64,000 nt of DNA. Source: CAZKTO01 sp964555685. Its GTDB lineage: Bacteria > Chloroflexota > Dehalococcoidia > SHYB01. The position numbers and the translations under genes were made by a program. The stretch lies in assembly GCA_964555685.1 (NCBI GenBank), contig CAZKTO010000004.1:1-64000 (forward strand), given 5' to 3'. Numbering within the stretch: position 1 is the first letter of the stretch; each line of letters starts with the position of its first letter. Below the pieces are notes generated by a model, which made no database searches, was not told where the DNA came from, and was given only the letters and a program-made list of their open reading frames with translations. This document shows, piece by piece, positions 8,385 through 18,443 of the stretch.

Positions 8385-8675
8385 TTGCGAACCCACGAGC
8401 CGGGGGGCCCCCTGGACTCCGACTCCCTCCTTGGTGGATTGCGCGCCCTGGACCTGGCCGGCGACGAGGGCGCTCTCTGCGGCCGCTTCCTGGCCGACCT
8501 GGGCGCCGACGTCGTCAAGGTCGAGCCGCCGGGGCGCCCCGACAGGCCGGGGTCGCACCCTGGCCGTACGACCGGCCCGTGCCTGGGCCAGCACGCCCAG
8601 CAGGTCCTGAAGGAGCTCCTGGGCTACCCGGACGGCGAGCTGGCGGAGCTGGCCGCCGAGGGTGTGCTAGAGTGA
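8385..8675 (+). pseudogene. Internally deleted CaiB/BaiF CoA transferase remnant
   Basis: The 96-codon frame carries the N-terminus of a CaiB protein (LLGGLRALDLAGD, FLADLGADVVKVEPPG) joined in frame to a CaiB C-terminus (LGQHAQQVLKELLGYPDGEL, AAEGVLE, stop). About 300 codons of the middle, including the catalytic Asp region, are missing; the junction is near 8550-8590. It is preceded by a good promoter. Intact family members are about 400 residues and form interlocked dimers, so this product should not be active. Confidence 0.8.
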
Positions 8676-8734
8676 CAGGCCGGGGCGCTGGCGTCAGACC
8701 CCTTCGAGCGGCCCGCGCCCGCGGAGGCATTGCC

Positions 8735-9934
8735 ATGGCCATGGCCCTGGAAGGCATCAAGGTCGTCGACCTCTCCCGGTACGCGCCGGGGTTCTACGTC
8801 TCCATGTACCTGGGCGACATGGGGGCGGAGGTGGTCCGGATCGAGGAGCCGGCGGTCAGCGGGCGGCGGGCGGGCTTCAAGGAGGCGCCGCTGGAGTACA
8901 AGGCGATGGAGGATGCGCGCGGCTCCGCCTTCAACGCGCTCGAGCGGAACAAGCGGCGCATCGCGCTCAACCTCAAGGACGCCGAGGCGCGGCAGGTCTT
9001 CCTGAAGCTCGTGGCGGGGGCCGACGTGGTGCTGGAGGGCTCGCGGCCCGGCGTCGCCCAGCGCCTCGGCGTCGACTACGAGAGCTGCCGCGCCGTCAAC
9101 CCGCGCATCGTCTACTGCTCGCTGACGGGCTACGGGCAGGACGGGCCCTACGCCCAGCGCGCCGGCCACGACATCAACTACATCTCGGTGGCGGGCGCAC
9201 TGGGGCTCATCGGCCAGCGCGACGGCACGCCGGCCATCCCCGGAAACCTCCTGGCCGACTATGCCGGCGGGGCCCAGTTCGCCATCATCGGCGTGCTCAC
9301 GGCGCTGCTGGCCCGGGAGCGGACGGGCCGGGGGCAGTTCGTGGACATCTCCATGACGGACGGGGTGCTCTCGCTGCTCGTGCAGTTCACCCAGCAGTAC
9401 TTCAAGGACGGGGAGGTGCCGCGTCCCGCGTCGATGCGACTGAACGGCGGCGTGGCCCACTATCAGGTGTACCAGTGCAAGGACGGCCGGTGGGTGGCCG
9501 TGGGCGCCAACGAGCCCTACTTCTTCGAGAACGTGTGCAGGCTCATCGGCCGGCCCGACCTGGCCGGGCGCCAGCACGATCCCGAGCGCCGGGCCGAGAT
9601 CGAGGAGGCGTTCCGATCCGCCTTTAGGACCCGGACGGCGCAGGAGTGGCACGACCTGCTGGCCGGCGAGGAGACGTGCGTCACCAAGATCTACGACCTC
9701 CACGAGGTCTTCTCCGACCCGCAGGTCCTCCACCGCAAGATGGCGCTGGAGCTGGAGCACCCGCAGGCGGGCAGGGCGCGGCAGGTGGGCTTTCCGGTGA
9801 AGCTCTCGGAGACGCCGGCCTCGCTGCGGCGGTTCGCGGGCGTGAAGGGCGAGCACACGGAGGAGGTGCTGCGGGAGTTGGGCTACTCGCCGTTGGATAT
9901 CCGGCGGCTGCGCGAGAAAGGGGCGGCGCTGTAG
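8735..9934 (+). CDS. CaiB/BaiF-type CoA transferase (class III)
   Basis: The 399-residue protein starts at the ATG at 8735 after GGAGG; the GTG at 8579 gives an unlikely Ala/Gly/Arg-rich leader. It shows GIKVVDLSRYAPGFYVSMYL, the MGAEVVRIEEP motif, the ERNKRRIALNLKD motif, the catalytic Asp in NLLADYAGG (near residue 177), and the C-terminal HTEEVLRELGYS. Class III CoA transferases move CoA between acids using an aspartyl-CoA intermediate. It lies 59 bases after the decayed paralog. Confidence 0.93.
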   Translation: MAMALEGIKVVDLSRYAPGFYVSMYLGDMGAEVVRIEEPAVSGRRAGFKEAPLEYKAMEDARGSAFNALERNKRRIALNLKDAEARQVFLKLVAGADVVLEGSRPGVAQRLGVDYESCRAVNPRIVYCSLTGYGQDGPYAQRAGHDINYISVAGALGLIGQRDGTPAIPGNLLADYAGGAQFAIIGVLTALLARERTGRGQFVDISMTDGVLSLLVQFTQQYFKDGEVPRPASMRLNGGVAHYQVYQCKDGRWVAVGANEPYFFENVCRLIGRPDLAGRQHDPERRAEIEEAFRSAFRTRTAQEWHDLLAGEETCVTKIYDLHEVFSDPQVLHRKMALELEHPQAGRARQVGFPVKLSETPASLRRFAGVKGEHTEEVLRELGYSPLDIRRLREKGAAL

Positions 9935-9950
9935 TGACAGAGCCACGCCC

Positions 9951-11030
9951 CTACTCCGCCTCGGACTTGGGCGCTCTCTTGGCCGCGGCGCGTCTCATGC
10001 TCACCGCCTGGCGCAGAGCGAAGAGGGCGCCGCCGATCACGACGATGCTCAGGTAGGTGATCGACCGGTCCAGCAGTGTGATGCCCGCGGCATCGTCCCG
10101 CGGGAGCTCCAGCGCCAGGAGGCCGGTGAGCCCCAGCTCGACGAAGCCGAGGCCGCCCGGCGTGAACGGGATCGTGGTCAGGAGCGAGTGGGCCAGGGCG
10201 GCGAAGAGGACGAGCGAGAGGCTCACGTCCAGGTCCAGCGCCTCGACGACCAGATAGAGGCGCGCCGACTCCATGAGCCAGATGGCCGCGCTCAGCGCGA
10301 TCAGAAGGGGCAGCCTGCGCAGGCCGCCCAGCGTCCCCTGCTCGAACCGGGTGTAGGCCCGCTGGAGCCGCCGAGGGAGGAACCGGGCGATGCGCACGCC
10401 GAAGAGGCGCATGGTGAGGAGGGCGAGGGCCGCGGCGCCCGCCACGCCCGTGGCGCCCACCAGCACGGCGCCGGCCTCCTCGGCCGAGCCGCCGCGCAGC
10501 AGGCCCACGCCCGCGACCAAGAGCAGCGCCGCGACGATGCCGATGTCGACGGCGCGCTCGGCCACCACCGTGCCCACGCTGGTGGAGAAGCTGATGCCAA
10601 ACCGAGAGGCCACGTTGTAGGCGCGGTAGGCGTCCCCCAGACGGAGCCACGTGATGGAGTTGACGAACCAGCTAATGAGCACCATCTCGCCCATGGGGAG
10701 CGGCCCCGGCTTCGGGCTCGCCGGATCGGGCCAGGCGCGGGCGTTGTCCAGGAGGACGCGCCACCGGTAGCCGCGCAGGGGAAAGGTGAGGTAGTAGACG
10801 GCGAAGGCGGCGGCCAGGAGCCCTGGCTGCGCGTCCCGGGCCTTGCGCCAGGTGTCGCCGAGGTCGATATCGAACCGGGCGAGCAGGAAGACGATGAGCA
10901 GGACGGCGACGGCCAGGCTGATGAGGGTCGCGAGGGTGAGGGTGCGTCTCCGGATGGACGGCGGGCGGGCGCCGGTGGCTTCCAGGGCCTGCTCTGAGCC
11001 TGTGGAAGGGGTCTCGTCCTCGTTGGCCAT
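9951..11030 (-). CDS. Lysylphosphatidylglycerol synthase TM-domain-like membrane protein (UPF0104)
   Basis: The protein has about eight hydrophobic segments, including LTLATLISLAVAVLLIVFLL near the N-terminus and SIVVIGGALFALRQAV at the end. Motifs such as FALRGYRWRVLL-like PLRGYRWRVLLDNAR, ISWFVNSITWLRLGDAYRAY and TIPFTPGGLGFVELGLTG match the UPF0104/LPG_synthase_TM family. In MprF this domain is the lipid flippase; stand-alone members may handle lipid export. The start is ambiguous between ATG 11030 and GTG 11042. It lies just downstream of rsmG. Confidence 0.85.
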   Translation of the reverse strand: MANEDETPSTGSEQALEATGARPPSIRRRTLTLATLISLAVAVLLIVFLLARFDIDLGDTWRKARDAQPGLLAAAFAVYYLTFPLRGYRWRVLLDNARAWPDPASPKPGPLPMGEMVLISWFVNSITWLRLGDAYRAYNVASRFGISFSTSVGTVVAERAVDIGIVAALLLVAGVGLLRGGSAEEAGAVLVGATGVAGAAALALLTMRLFGVRIARFLPRRLQRAYTRFEQGTLGGLRRLPLLIALSAAIWLMESARLYLVVEALDLDVSLSLVLFAALAHSLLTTIPFTPGGLGFVELGLTGLLALELPRDDAAGITLLDRSITYLSIVVIGGALFALRQAVSMRRAAAKRAPKSEAE

Positions 11031-11048
11031 GTCCGGTGCCACGGCCTC

Positions 11049-11780
11049 TCAGGACAGGGGGCGCTTGGCCGGGACGCCGGCGCGGCGGGGGTAGGCGCCG
11101 GGCGTCGGCGCGACCTTGTCGATGAGGACGAGGATGCGTCCGTCCTCCAGGCCCGGCGCGGCCACGGGCCGCGCCTCGCGCAGCCGCCCGCCGAGGAGTT
11201 CGATGGCCCGCCGGGCGCGCGTCAGCTCGCTCGCGATCTCCCCCTTCTTCATGGCGACGACGGTCCCGGCCACAGCGCAGAAGGGCAGCGTCAGCTCGGC
11301 CAGGGTGGGCATGGGCGCCAGCGCCCGCGCGACGACGATCTCGTAGGCCTCGCGCCGCCCGGGATCCCGCGCCACGTCCTCGGCTCGCCCGGCGATGACC
11401 TCGACGCCCACAAGCTCCAGCTCAGCCACCACGTGCCGGAGGAAGGCGCACTTCTTCCGCGTCGCCTCCAGGAGCGTTAGGAGCATGCCGGGGAAGGCGA
11501 TCTTGAGGGGGATTCCGGGGAACCCGGCGCCGGCGCCCACGTCCAGCAGGCGCGCGGAAGGGCCCAGCCGGCCGGGGAGGGCCAGGGCGACCGTGAGCGA
11601 GTCCAGGAAGTGCTTGGTCTGGATGTCGTCCCAGGAGTCGATGGCGGTGAGGTTCATGCGCCGGTTCCAGTCGAGGAGCGCGCGGCCGAAACGCTCGAAC
11701 TGCTCGGCCTGGCGCGGGCTGAGGGCGACGCCGATCTTGGCGGCCCCGGCGAGGAGGAGGTCCACGGTGGGCGTTTCCAT
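11049..11780 (-). CDS. rsmG: 16S rRNA (guanine527-N7)-methyltransferase RsmG
   Basis: The 243-residue enzyme methylates G527 of 16S rRNA with SAM. Diagnostic motifs are WNRRMNLTAIDSWDDI near residue 38, the SAM-binding LLDVGAGAGFPGIPLKIAFP near 80, LLEATRKKCAFLRHV, and VVARALAPMP. A strong extended -10 (TGCTATAAT) lies upstream at 11840. The LPG-synthase-like gene follows after a few bases, so they may be co-transcribed. Confidence 0.96.
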   Translation of the reverse strand: METPTVDLLLAGAAKIGVALSPRQAEQFERFGRALLDWNRRMNLTAIDSWDDIQTKHFLDSLTVALALPGRLGPSARLLDVGAGAGFPGIPLKIAFPGMLLTLLEATRKKCAFLRHVVAELELVGVEVIAGRAEDVARDPGRREAYEIVVARALAPMPTLAELTLPFCAVAGTVVAMKKGEIASELTRARRAIELLGGRLREARPVAAPGLEDGRILVLIDKVAPTPGAYPRRAGVPAKRPLS

Positions 11781-11810
11781 CGATCGGCGGGGCCTCGGGC
11801 GGAGGGCCGG

Positions 11811-11826
11811 CCCCGACTCGTCGGGG
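11811..11826. repeat. 16-base palindrome CCCCGACTCGTCGGGG
   Basis: This is one of several CCCCGAC-NN-GTCGGGG palindromes in the window (also 4658, 14524, 20726, 28772, 36094 and a T/A-ended form at 60995). It lies in the rsmG leader between the -10 element and the ATG. Confidence 0.8.
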
Positions 11827-11839
11827 CGAAGCGCCCAGG

Positions 11840-11848
11840 ATTATAGCA
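11840..11848 (-). promoter_or_regulatory. Extended -10 promoter for rsmG
   Basis: On the minus strand the sequence reads TGCTATAAT, a perfect -10 with a TGn extension. No clear -35 is visible 17 bases upstream. The rsmG ATG is about 60 bases downstream. Confidence 0.65.
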
Positions 11849-11879
11849 TGGGGTGCTGGTGGCGCCACGGCGCAGCGGG

Positions 11880-14462
11880 TCAGCTCAGCCAGAACGTGGA
11901 GCCCTCGGGCGTCCGCTCGACCTCGATGCGGGTGGGGAACTGCTCCTTGAGCTCGTCGATGTGGGTGATGACGATGATGCACGCGAAGTCGTCGCGGATG
12001 GCGTTGATGGCCTCGACGACCTTGTCGCGCCCGGCCGGGTCCTGGGTGCCGAAGCCCTCGTCGATGAAGAGCGTCGGCAGGGGGGCGCCGGCGCGCCGCG
12101 CCAGGAGGCGTGAGAGGGCGATGCGCAGGGCCAGGTTGATGCGGTAGGTCTCGCCACCGCTGAAGGTCTCGTAGCTGCGGGTGTACTCCCCATCGTGGAT
12201 GGCGATCTCCAGCGTCTCCTTGACGCCCTCCTTAGTCTTGTAGCCGGTCTGCGTATCGAGCTTCACGTGCATCCGGTTGTCTGTCATGCGGCCCAGGAGC
12301 CGGTTGGCCTCGTCCTCGATCTCCGGCAGGGCCGACTCGATGATGAGGGCCTGGAGACCGCGGCCGCCGAAGGCGGTGGCGAGCTCGTCGTAGACGCCCA
12401 GCTCGTCGGCGGCGCGGGCGAGGCTCTCGCGGCGGGCGGCCCACTCGCGCTGGCGCTGATCGAGGAGGTCGAGGTCGCGGCGGGCGGCGCCCAGGGCCTG
12501 GCGCAGGCCGCCGGCCTGGGCCGAGGCGTCGCCCTGGCGCGCCTCGGCGGCCTCGAGCTCCCGCGCGATGGCCGGGAGGGAGGCGGTCTCCCGGGCGAGT
12601 CTCTCGGCATCGGCGCCCAGCCGCGAGGCCTCGGCGTCCAGGCGCTCGAGCTCGTCGTGGGCGTCGTGGAGGGCCGTCCGGTCCTGGGGGAGCCGGCGGC
12701 GCGCCTCGTCCAGGGCGCGGCGCCGCTCCTCGAAGGGCTGGAGGCGCACCCGCTCCGACTCGGCGGCCTCGTGGGCCGCTCGGTCGTAGGCGAGGGCGGC
12801 GATGGCGGCCGTCACCCCCTCGAGGGCCTGCTGGTCGTCGCGAGCGAAGGCGCCCTCGGCGTGACGCCCGCGGGCCTCGGCGAGGGCGGCCTCGGTGCGC
12901 GGGAGCCCTTCCTGGGCTTGGGCGGCATCGCGGGCGGCGACCTCGCGCTCGGCGACGCGGGCCTGCAGCCGGGGCCGCTCGGCGCGGAGATGGGCCTCCA
13001 GGTCCCGGAGCTCGCGCTTGACGCGCGCCTCTGCTTCCTGGAGCCCTTGCTCCTCCGCTTGGTTCGCCCGGTGGGCGGCGGCCCGCTCCTCGCCCTGGCG
13101 CTGGTAGTCGGCGAGGACGTGCTCGCAGCGGTCCTGGCCCAGGTCGGTGCTGCAGAGGGGACAGGTCCCGTGGCCGGCCCGCAGGCGCTCCATATTCGCC
13201 TTGACCTGGTCCATCTCCTGGCGGAGCTGGTCGTTGGCGGCGCGCAGGCCGGTGGCGCGGATGAGCGCCGCCTCGGCCTCGCCTCGGAGGGTGGAGAGGC
13301 GCTGCTCGGAGGCGTCGAGGGCGGCGAGGGCCTCGCGGGCCTGGGCGAGCTCGGCGGAGAGGGCAGGGAGGGCCGAGGCCCGGTCCCGGGCATCGCCGAG
13401 CCGCGATTCGATGAGGCGAGCCTGGGTGGCGAGCTCGGCGCGCCGCCGCTCGATGGCGCGCTCCAGGTCGTTCTTGCGATGGACGAGGTCGAGGTAGGCC
13501 CTGGCGGCGGCATCCAGGCGCTCCTTGCGGGCGCGGGCGTCCGTCAGACGGCGGTGGCCATCGGCGATGGCGTCTTCCTCGGCGAGGACGGCCTCGGCGG
13601 CGGCCACATCGCGCTCCAGGGCAGCGGCCCCTGAGCGGAGGCGCCCGGTCCGCGGGCCCAGATCGGCCAGGCGGTGGCGGGCGTCGTCCAGCATGGCCTG
13701 CTTGAGGGCGAGGGCGTCGCGAGCGGCGCGGCGCTCCCGGGCCAGGGCCTGGGCGGCCTCGAGCTCGGCCTGGGCGGCATCGAGCGCGCGCTGGACCTCG
13801 GTGGCGCGGGCCTCGTACTCGGGGCGGCGGGCGAGCTCGGCCTCGTCCTCGGCGATGCGCTCCTCGAGGGCGTGGCGCTCGGTGCGCAGGCGCCGGGCCT
13901 TCTCGCGGGCGCGCTCCTCCAGACGGTCGTAGTAGGCGAGGTCGAGGATCTCGGCCAGCACCTGCTTGCGCTGGTCCGGCGGCTTGAGGGTGAACTCGTC
14001 GGCCCGGCCCTGGACGAGGAAGGCGCTGTTGGTGAAGGTCTTGTAGTCCATGCGCAGGAGCTCGATGATCTTACGCTGGGTCTCGCGGACGGTGTTGGCG
14101 GTGATGGGCCGGTAGGGCTCATCCGGCGGCTCCGCCCCGGTGGCGGCGTGGAGCTCGAGGACGGTCTTGCCGGCCCGTCGGCCCGCCGAGCGCTCGCGCT
14201 TGCGGACGACCCGGTAGCGATGCCCGCGGGCCAGGAACTCCAGCTCCACCTCCATCTCATCGCGCCCCAGGTTGATCAGGTCGTCGTCGGAGCGGGCGCG
14301 GGCCTCGCCCCAGAGGGCCCAGGTGATGGCGTCCAGGAGGGCCGATTTGCCGGCGCCGTTGGGGCCGCACAGGCAGGCGATGTGGATGTTATCCAGGAGG
14401 AGCGGCGGGACGTTGTCCCGGTAGCACATGAAGTTGCGGAGCCGGAGCTTGAGGGGGATCAT
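11880..14462 (-). CDS. SbcC/Rad50-like SMC-family ATPase
   Basis: The 860-residue protein has the Rad50/SbcC layout. The N-terminal ATPase half begins MIPLKLRLRNFMCYRDN with Walker A GPNGAGKSA near residue 36. Two long Ala/Glu/Arg-rich coiled coils flank a zinc hook CPLCSTDL near 430. The C-terminal half has the signature SGGETYRINLALRIALSRLL and Walker B LFIDEGFGTQD. With an SbcD/Mre11 nuclease it would open DNA ends and hairpins. No sbcD is in the window. Given the many perfect palindromes here, a hairpin-processing complex is notable. Start at ATG 14462. Confidence 0.92.
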   Translation of the reverse strand: MIPLKLRLRNFMCYRDNVPPLLLDNIHIACLCGPNGAGKSALLDAITWALWGEARARSDDDLINLGRDEMEVELEFLARGHRYRVVRKRERSAGRRAGKTVLELHAATGAEPPDEPYRPITANTVRETQRKIIELLRMDYKTFTNSAFLVQGRADEFTLKPPDQRKQVLAEILDLAYYDRLEERAREKARRLRTERHALEERIAEDEAELARRPEYEARATEVQRALDAAQAELEAAQALARERRAARDALALKQAMLDDARHRLADLGPRTGRLRSGAAALERDVAAAEAVLAEEDAIADGHRRLTDARARKERLDAAARAYLDLVHRKNDLERAIERRRAELATQARLIESRLGDARDRASALPALSAELAQAREALAALDASEQRLSTLRGEAEAALIRATGLRAANDQLRQEMDQVKANMERLRAGHGTCPLCSTDLGQDRCEHVLADYQRQGEERAAAHRANQAEEQGLQEAEARVKRELRDLEAHLRAERPRLQARVAEREVAARDAAQAQEGLPRTEAALAEARGRHAEGAFARDDQQALEGVTAAIAALAYDRAAHEAAESERVRLQPFEERRRALDEARRRLPQDRTALHDAHDELERLDAEASRLGADAERLARETASLPAIARELEAAEARQGDASAQAGGLRQALGAARRDLDLLDQRQREWAARRESLARAADELGVYDELATAFGGRGLQALIIESALPEIEDEANRLLGRMTDNRMHVKLDTQTGYKTKEGVKETLEIAIHDGEYTRSYETFSGGETYRINLALRIALSRLLARRAGAPLPTLFIDEGFGTQDPAGRDKVVEAINAIRDDFACIIVITHIDELKEQFPTRIEVERTPEGSTFWLS

Positions 14463-14500
14463 GGCCTGCTCGGGGTGGTGACAAAGACGAACGCGGGGCG

Positions 14501-14509
14501 ATTGTAGCA
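14501..14509 (-). promoter_or_regulatory. Extended -10 promoter for the SbcC-like gene
   Basis: The minus strand reads TGCTACAAT about 40 bases before the ATG at 14462. A 16-base palindrome (14524-14539) lies just upstream where a -35 would be expected. The gap 14463-14825 also holds the 25-base-arm palindrome and the mutase promoter. Confidence 0.6.
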
Positions 14510-14548
14510 CGGGCCCAACCCCGCCCCGACAAGTCGGGGTGCGCTGCC

Positions 14549-14601
14549 GCCCTCTCCCCCTGCCCCCTCTCCGGATCGGAGAGGGGGCAGGGGGAGAGGG
14601 C
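14549..14601. repeat. Perfect inverted repeat, 25-base arms, family A type
   Basis: The left arm 14549-14573 and right arm 14577-14601 are exact reverse complements with a GAT loop. The core is the CCCTCTCC-GGAGAGGG motif of family A, extended by CCCCCTGCC. It sits between two divergent promoters. No U-tract follows. Confidence 0.9.
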
Positions 14602-14690
14602 AGGACCCCGCCGCTTGTAACCTGTCAGGGCGCTTTTAGGGGAGCGAGTCGGAGGGAGGGGGCCAAACCTGTTGCACCGGCCCTCCTTCA

Positions 14691-14719
14691 TTGACACTCC
14701 TGCGGCCCGTTGGTAGACT
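14691..14719 (+). promoter_or_regulatory. Sigma-70-type promoter for methylmalonyl-CoA mutase
   Basis: TTGACA (14691-14696), a 17-base spacer and TAGACT (14714-14719) form a near-consensus promoter. The leader to the GTG start is about 100 bases. I saw no convincing cobalamin-riboswitch core in it. Confidence 0.8.
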
Positions 14720-14825
14720 AGCCCCAGCACCAGCCCTTCTCGATCATCGCCGGCCTCTTCCGGTCGCGGGCGACGCGCGGAGGGCGAGGAATCGCGGGGC
14801 CACCGGTCCAACGCTAGGGGGCCGA

Positions 14826-16514
<1,689 letters not shown>

Positions 16515-16560
16515 GCCGGCGCCAGCGCCATCCCCGCGATCGGTCACTGAGGAGGGTGCC

Positions 16561-17745
16561 ATGAAGATGACTCTGTCCATCCTGAAGGCCGATGTGGGCT
16601 CCATCGGCGGCCACACCAAGCCCTCGGCCAAGATGCTCGAGGCCGTTCGCAGCGCTGTCTGGGAGGCCCGCGGCAAGGGGCTCCTCGCCGATGGCTTCGT
16701 CTCCCACACGGGCGACGACATCGCTATCGTCTGCTCGCACCGGCGGGGCGTCAACGACCAGGACATCCACCAGTTCGCCTGGAAGGCCTTTATCGATGCC
16801 ACGGGCATCGCGGCGGCCCACGGGCTGTATGGGGCCGGCCAGGACCTGCTGGTCGATGCGCCCAGCGGCAATATCCGCGGCGCCGGCCCCGCCGTGGCCG
16901 AAATCGAGTTCGAGCACAACCCGGTCAAGACCAACAAGGTCCGCCCCGCCGAGTCCTTCATGGTCTTCGCCGCCGACAAGTGCGGCCCCGGCGCCTACAA
17001 CCTTCCCCTCTTCCTCACCTTCGCCGACCCCATGTACTGTGCCGGCCTCATGCTCCCTAAGATGATCAAGGGCTTCACCTTCCGCATCATCGACATGAAC
17101 AACACCGCCGGCGATAGCGTCATCGAGCTCAGCGCCCCTGAGGACTCCTACCACATCGCGATGCTGCTCCGGGACAACGAGCGCTTCGCCATCGAGTCCA
17201 TCACCTCCCGCACCGATGGCGAATGGGCCGTCTCCATCTCCGCCACGCGCCTCCACAACATCGCCGGCGCCTACACCGGCAAGGACGATCCGGTGGCCCT
17301 CGTCCGCAACCAGGGCCTCTTCCCGGCGCCGGAGGAGATCCTCTCGGCGTTCACCAAGGCCCACTACGTCGGCGGCGACGCCCGGGGCTCCCACGTCATG
17401 CCCCTTATGCCGGTGGCCATAAACACGCCCGTCACCGGCATCTACTGCCTGCCCATCGTCTCCTGCGTCGGCTTCTCGCTGGACGCCGCGGGCAACTTCG
17501 CCGACAGCTTCTGCGACTTCTTCGACAACGTGGCGTGGGACGCCGTGCGCCTCAAGGCCCAGGAGAAGGCCCTCGCCATGCGCGAGCAGGGCTGGTCCGG
17601 CGTCGCCATGCTCCCCTACGACGAGCTGGAGTACAGCGGCTTCCGCCAGACGATGGATGGCCTCCTCAAGCGATTCAGCGTGCCCCAGGACGGCCGGGGC
17701 AAGGTCATGAAGGGCGCCTCCGTCGAGACGGCGGCCAAGCGGTAG
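16561..17745 (+). CDS. Fructose-1,6-bisphosphate aldolase/phosphatase (archaeal-type, bifunctional)
   Basis: The 394-residue protein starts MKMTLSILKADVGSIGGHTK after GGAGG. It shows AHGLYGAGQDLLVDAPSGN, LPLFLTFADPMYCAGLML, and the late motif YDELEYSGFRQTMDGLLKRF. This single-domain family, common in archaea and deep-branching bacteria, condenses triose phosphates and dephosphorylates FBP to fructose 6-phosphate, making gluconeogenesis one-way. The length fits. Its position right after the mutase suggests use of propionyl or succinyl units for sugar synthesis; that link is inference. Confidence 0.95.
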   Translation: MKMTLSILKADVGSIGGHTKPSAKMLEAVRSAVWEARGKGLLADGFVSHTGDDIAIVCSHRRGVNDQDIHQFAWKAFIDATGIAAAHGLYGAGQDLLVDAPSGNIRGAGPAVAEIEFEHNPVKTNKVRPAESFMVFAADKCGPGAYNLPLFLTFADPMYCAGLMLPKMIKGFTFRIIDMNNTAGDSVIELSAPEDSYHIAMLLRDNERFAIESITSRTDGEWAVSISATRLHNIAGAYTGKDDPVALVRNQGLFPAPEEILSAFTKAHYVGGDARGSHVMPLMPVAINTPVTGIYCLPIVSCVGFSLDAAGNFADSFCDFFDNVAWDAVRLKAQEKALAMREQGWSGVAMLPYDELEYSGFRQTMDGLLKRFSVPQDGRGKVMKGASVETAAKR

Positions 17746-17869
17746 GGCCTGAGCCCTTCAGGGTGCTGAGAAAGAGGTGTGCAGAGGGGCCAAGCCCCTT
17801 TGCCGGGGGTTAAAGGGGGTGTCTTTCAGCATCCTGCTAAGGCCTGCCCATCCCTGCGTGAGATGAGCC

Positions 17870-18124
17870 ATGAAGCATGTCGGCCTGTCCGGTCTCGACG
17901 CCCTAGACGATGTCCTGAGCGCGTTGCGGGCCTTTCCCCAACTGAAAGAAAAGAAGCGTGGGATTTTCTACCGGAAGTCCATCGCCTTCCTGCACTTTCA
18001 CGAAGACCCCTCCGGCCTCTATGCCGACGTAAAGAACGGAGAGGACTTTGAACAGGTTCCGGTAAGTACACCGCAGCAACGCCAGGCGCTTCTCAAATGT
18101 GTGGGACGCCTGCTATCTCGCTAG
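17870..18124 (+). CDS. Small conserved-looking protein, 84 aa
   Basis: The protein reads MKHVGLSGLDALDDVLSAL and then GIFYRKSIAFLHFHEDPSGL before YADV and a charged C-terminus. I recall short bacterial hypothetical proteins with an FYR-S-AFLHFHED-GL-ADV core, but no function is known to me. No membrane or signal segment is visible. GATGAG precedes the ATG as a weak ribosome site. It is a single gene between the aldolase/phosphatase and moaA, bounded by repeats. Confidence 0.75.
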   Translation: MKHVGLSGLDALDDVLSALRAFPQLKEKKRGIFYRKSIAFLHFHEDPSGLYADVKNGEDFEQVPVSTPQQRQALLKCVGRLLSR

Positions 18125-18248
18125 ATTGGGTTTCGTGGAATTGGCTATGATTGGGATGCACGGCTAGGGGCGCTGAATGAAGCTTCCCGCAGCTTGCTGC
18201 GGGGCTTCTGGTGTCCGAACAATCGTGATCACAGCAGGAAGAGTATGG

Positions 18249-18329
18249 CCCTCTCCCTCCTGTCCCTCTCCTGCAAGGAGAGGGACGATACCCCCTTCCT
18301 CTTTAGGCAAGGGGGCCAGGCGGTTAGGG
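18249..18329. repeat. Interspersed repeat family A (copy at 18.2 kb)
   Basis: The copy follows the family order: CCCTCTCC tract, CCCTCTCC-GGAGAGGG hairpin, CGATAC link, CCCCCTTCC-GGCAAGGGGG hairpin, then GCCAGGCGGTTAGGG. It is closest to the copy at 28990-29069. The 319-base gap 18125-18443 holds this element and nothing else I can name except a possible TAGACT -10 near 18399. Confidence 0.8.
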
Positions 18330-18443
18330 CTCAAGCCCCATCCAAATCCGTGCGAATCTGCGTAATCTGCGGATCGAGCGCCATTTCCGCCGTTAGGGTA
18401 GACTAGGGCGTTGTGGGCTGCGCGAGCCCTTCACAGGCGCACC

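Noticed and set aside
14726..14825. Cobalamin riboswitch before the methylmalonyl-CoA mutase gene
   Set aside because: A GGGGCCACCGG stretch recalls part of a B12 box, but the leader is only about 100 bases and the other conserved riboswitch elements are not visible.
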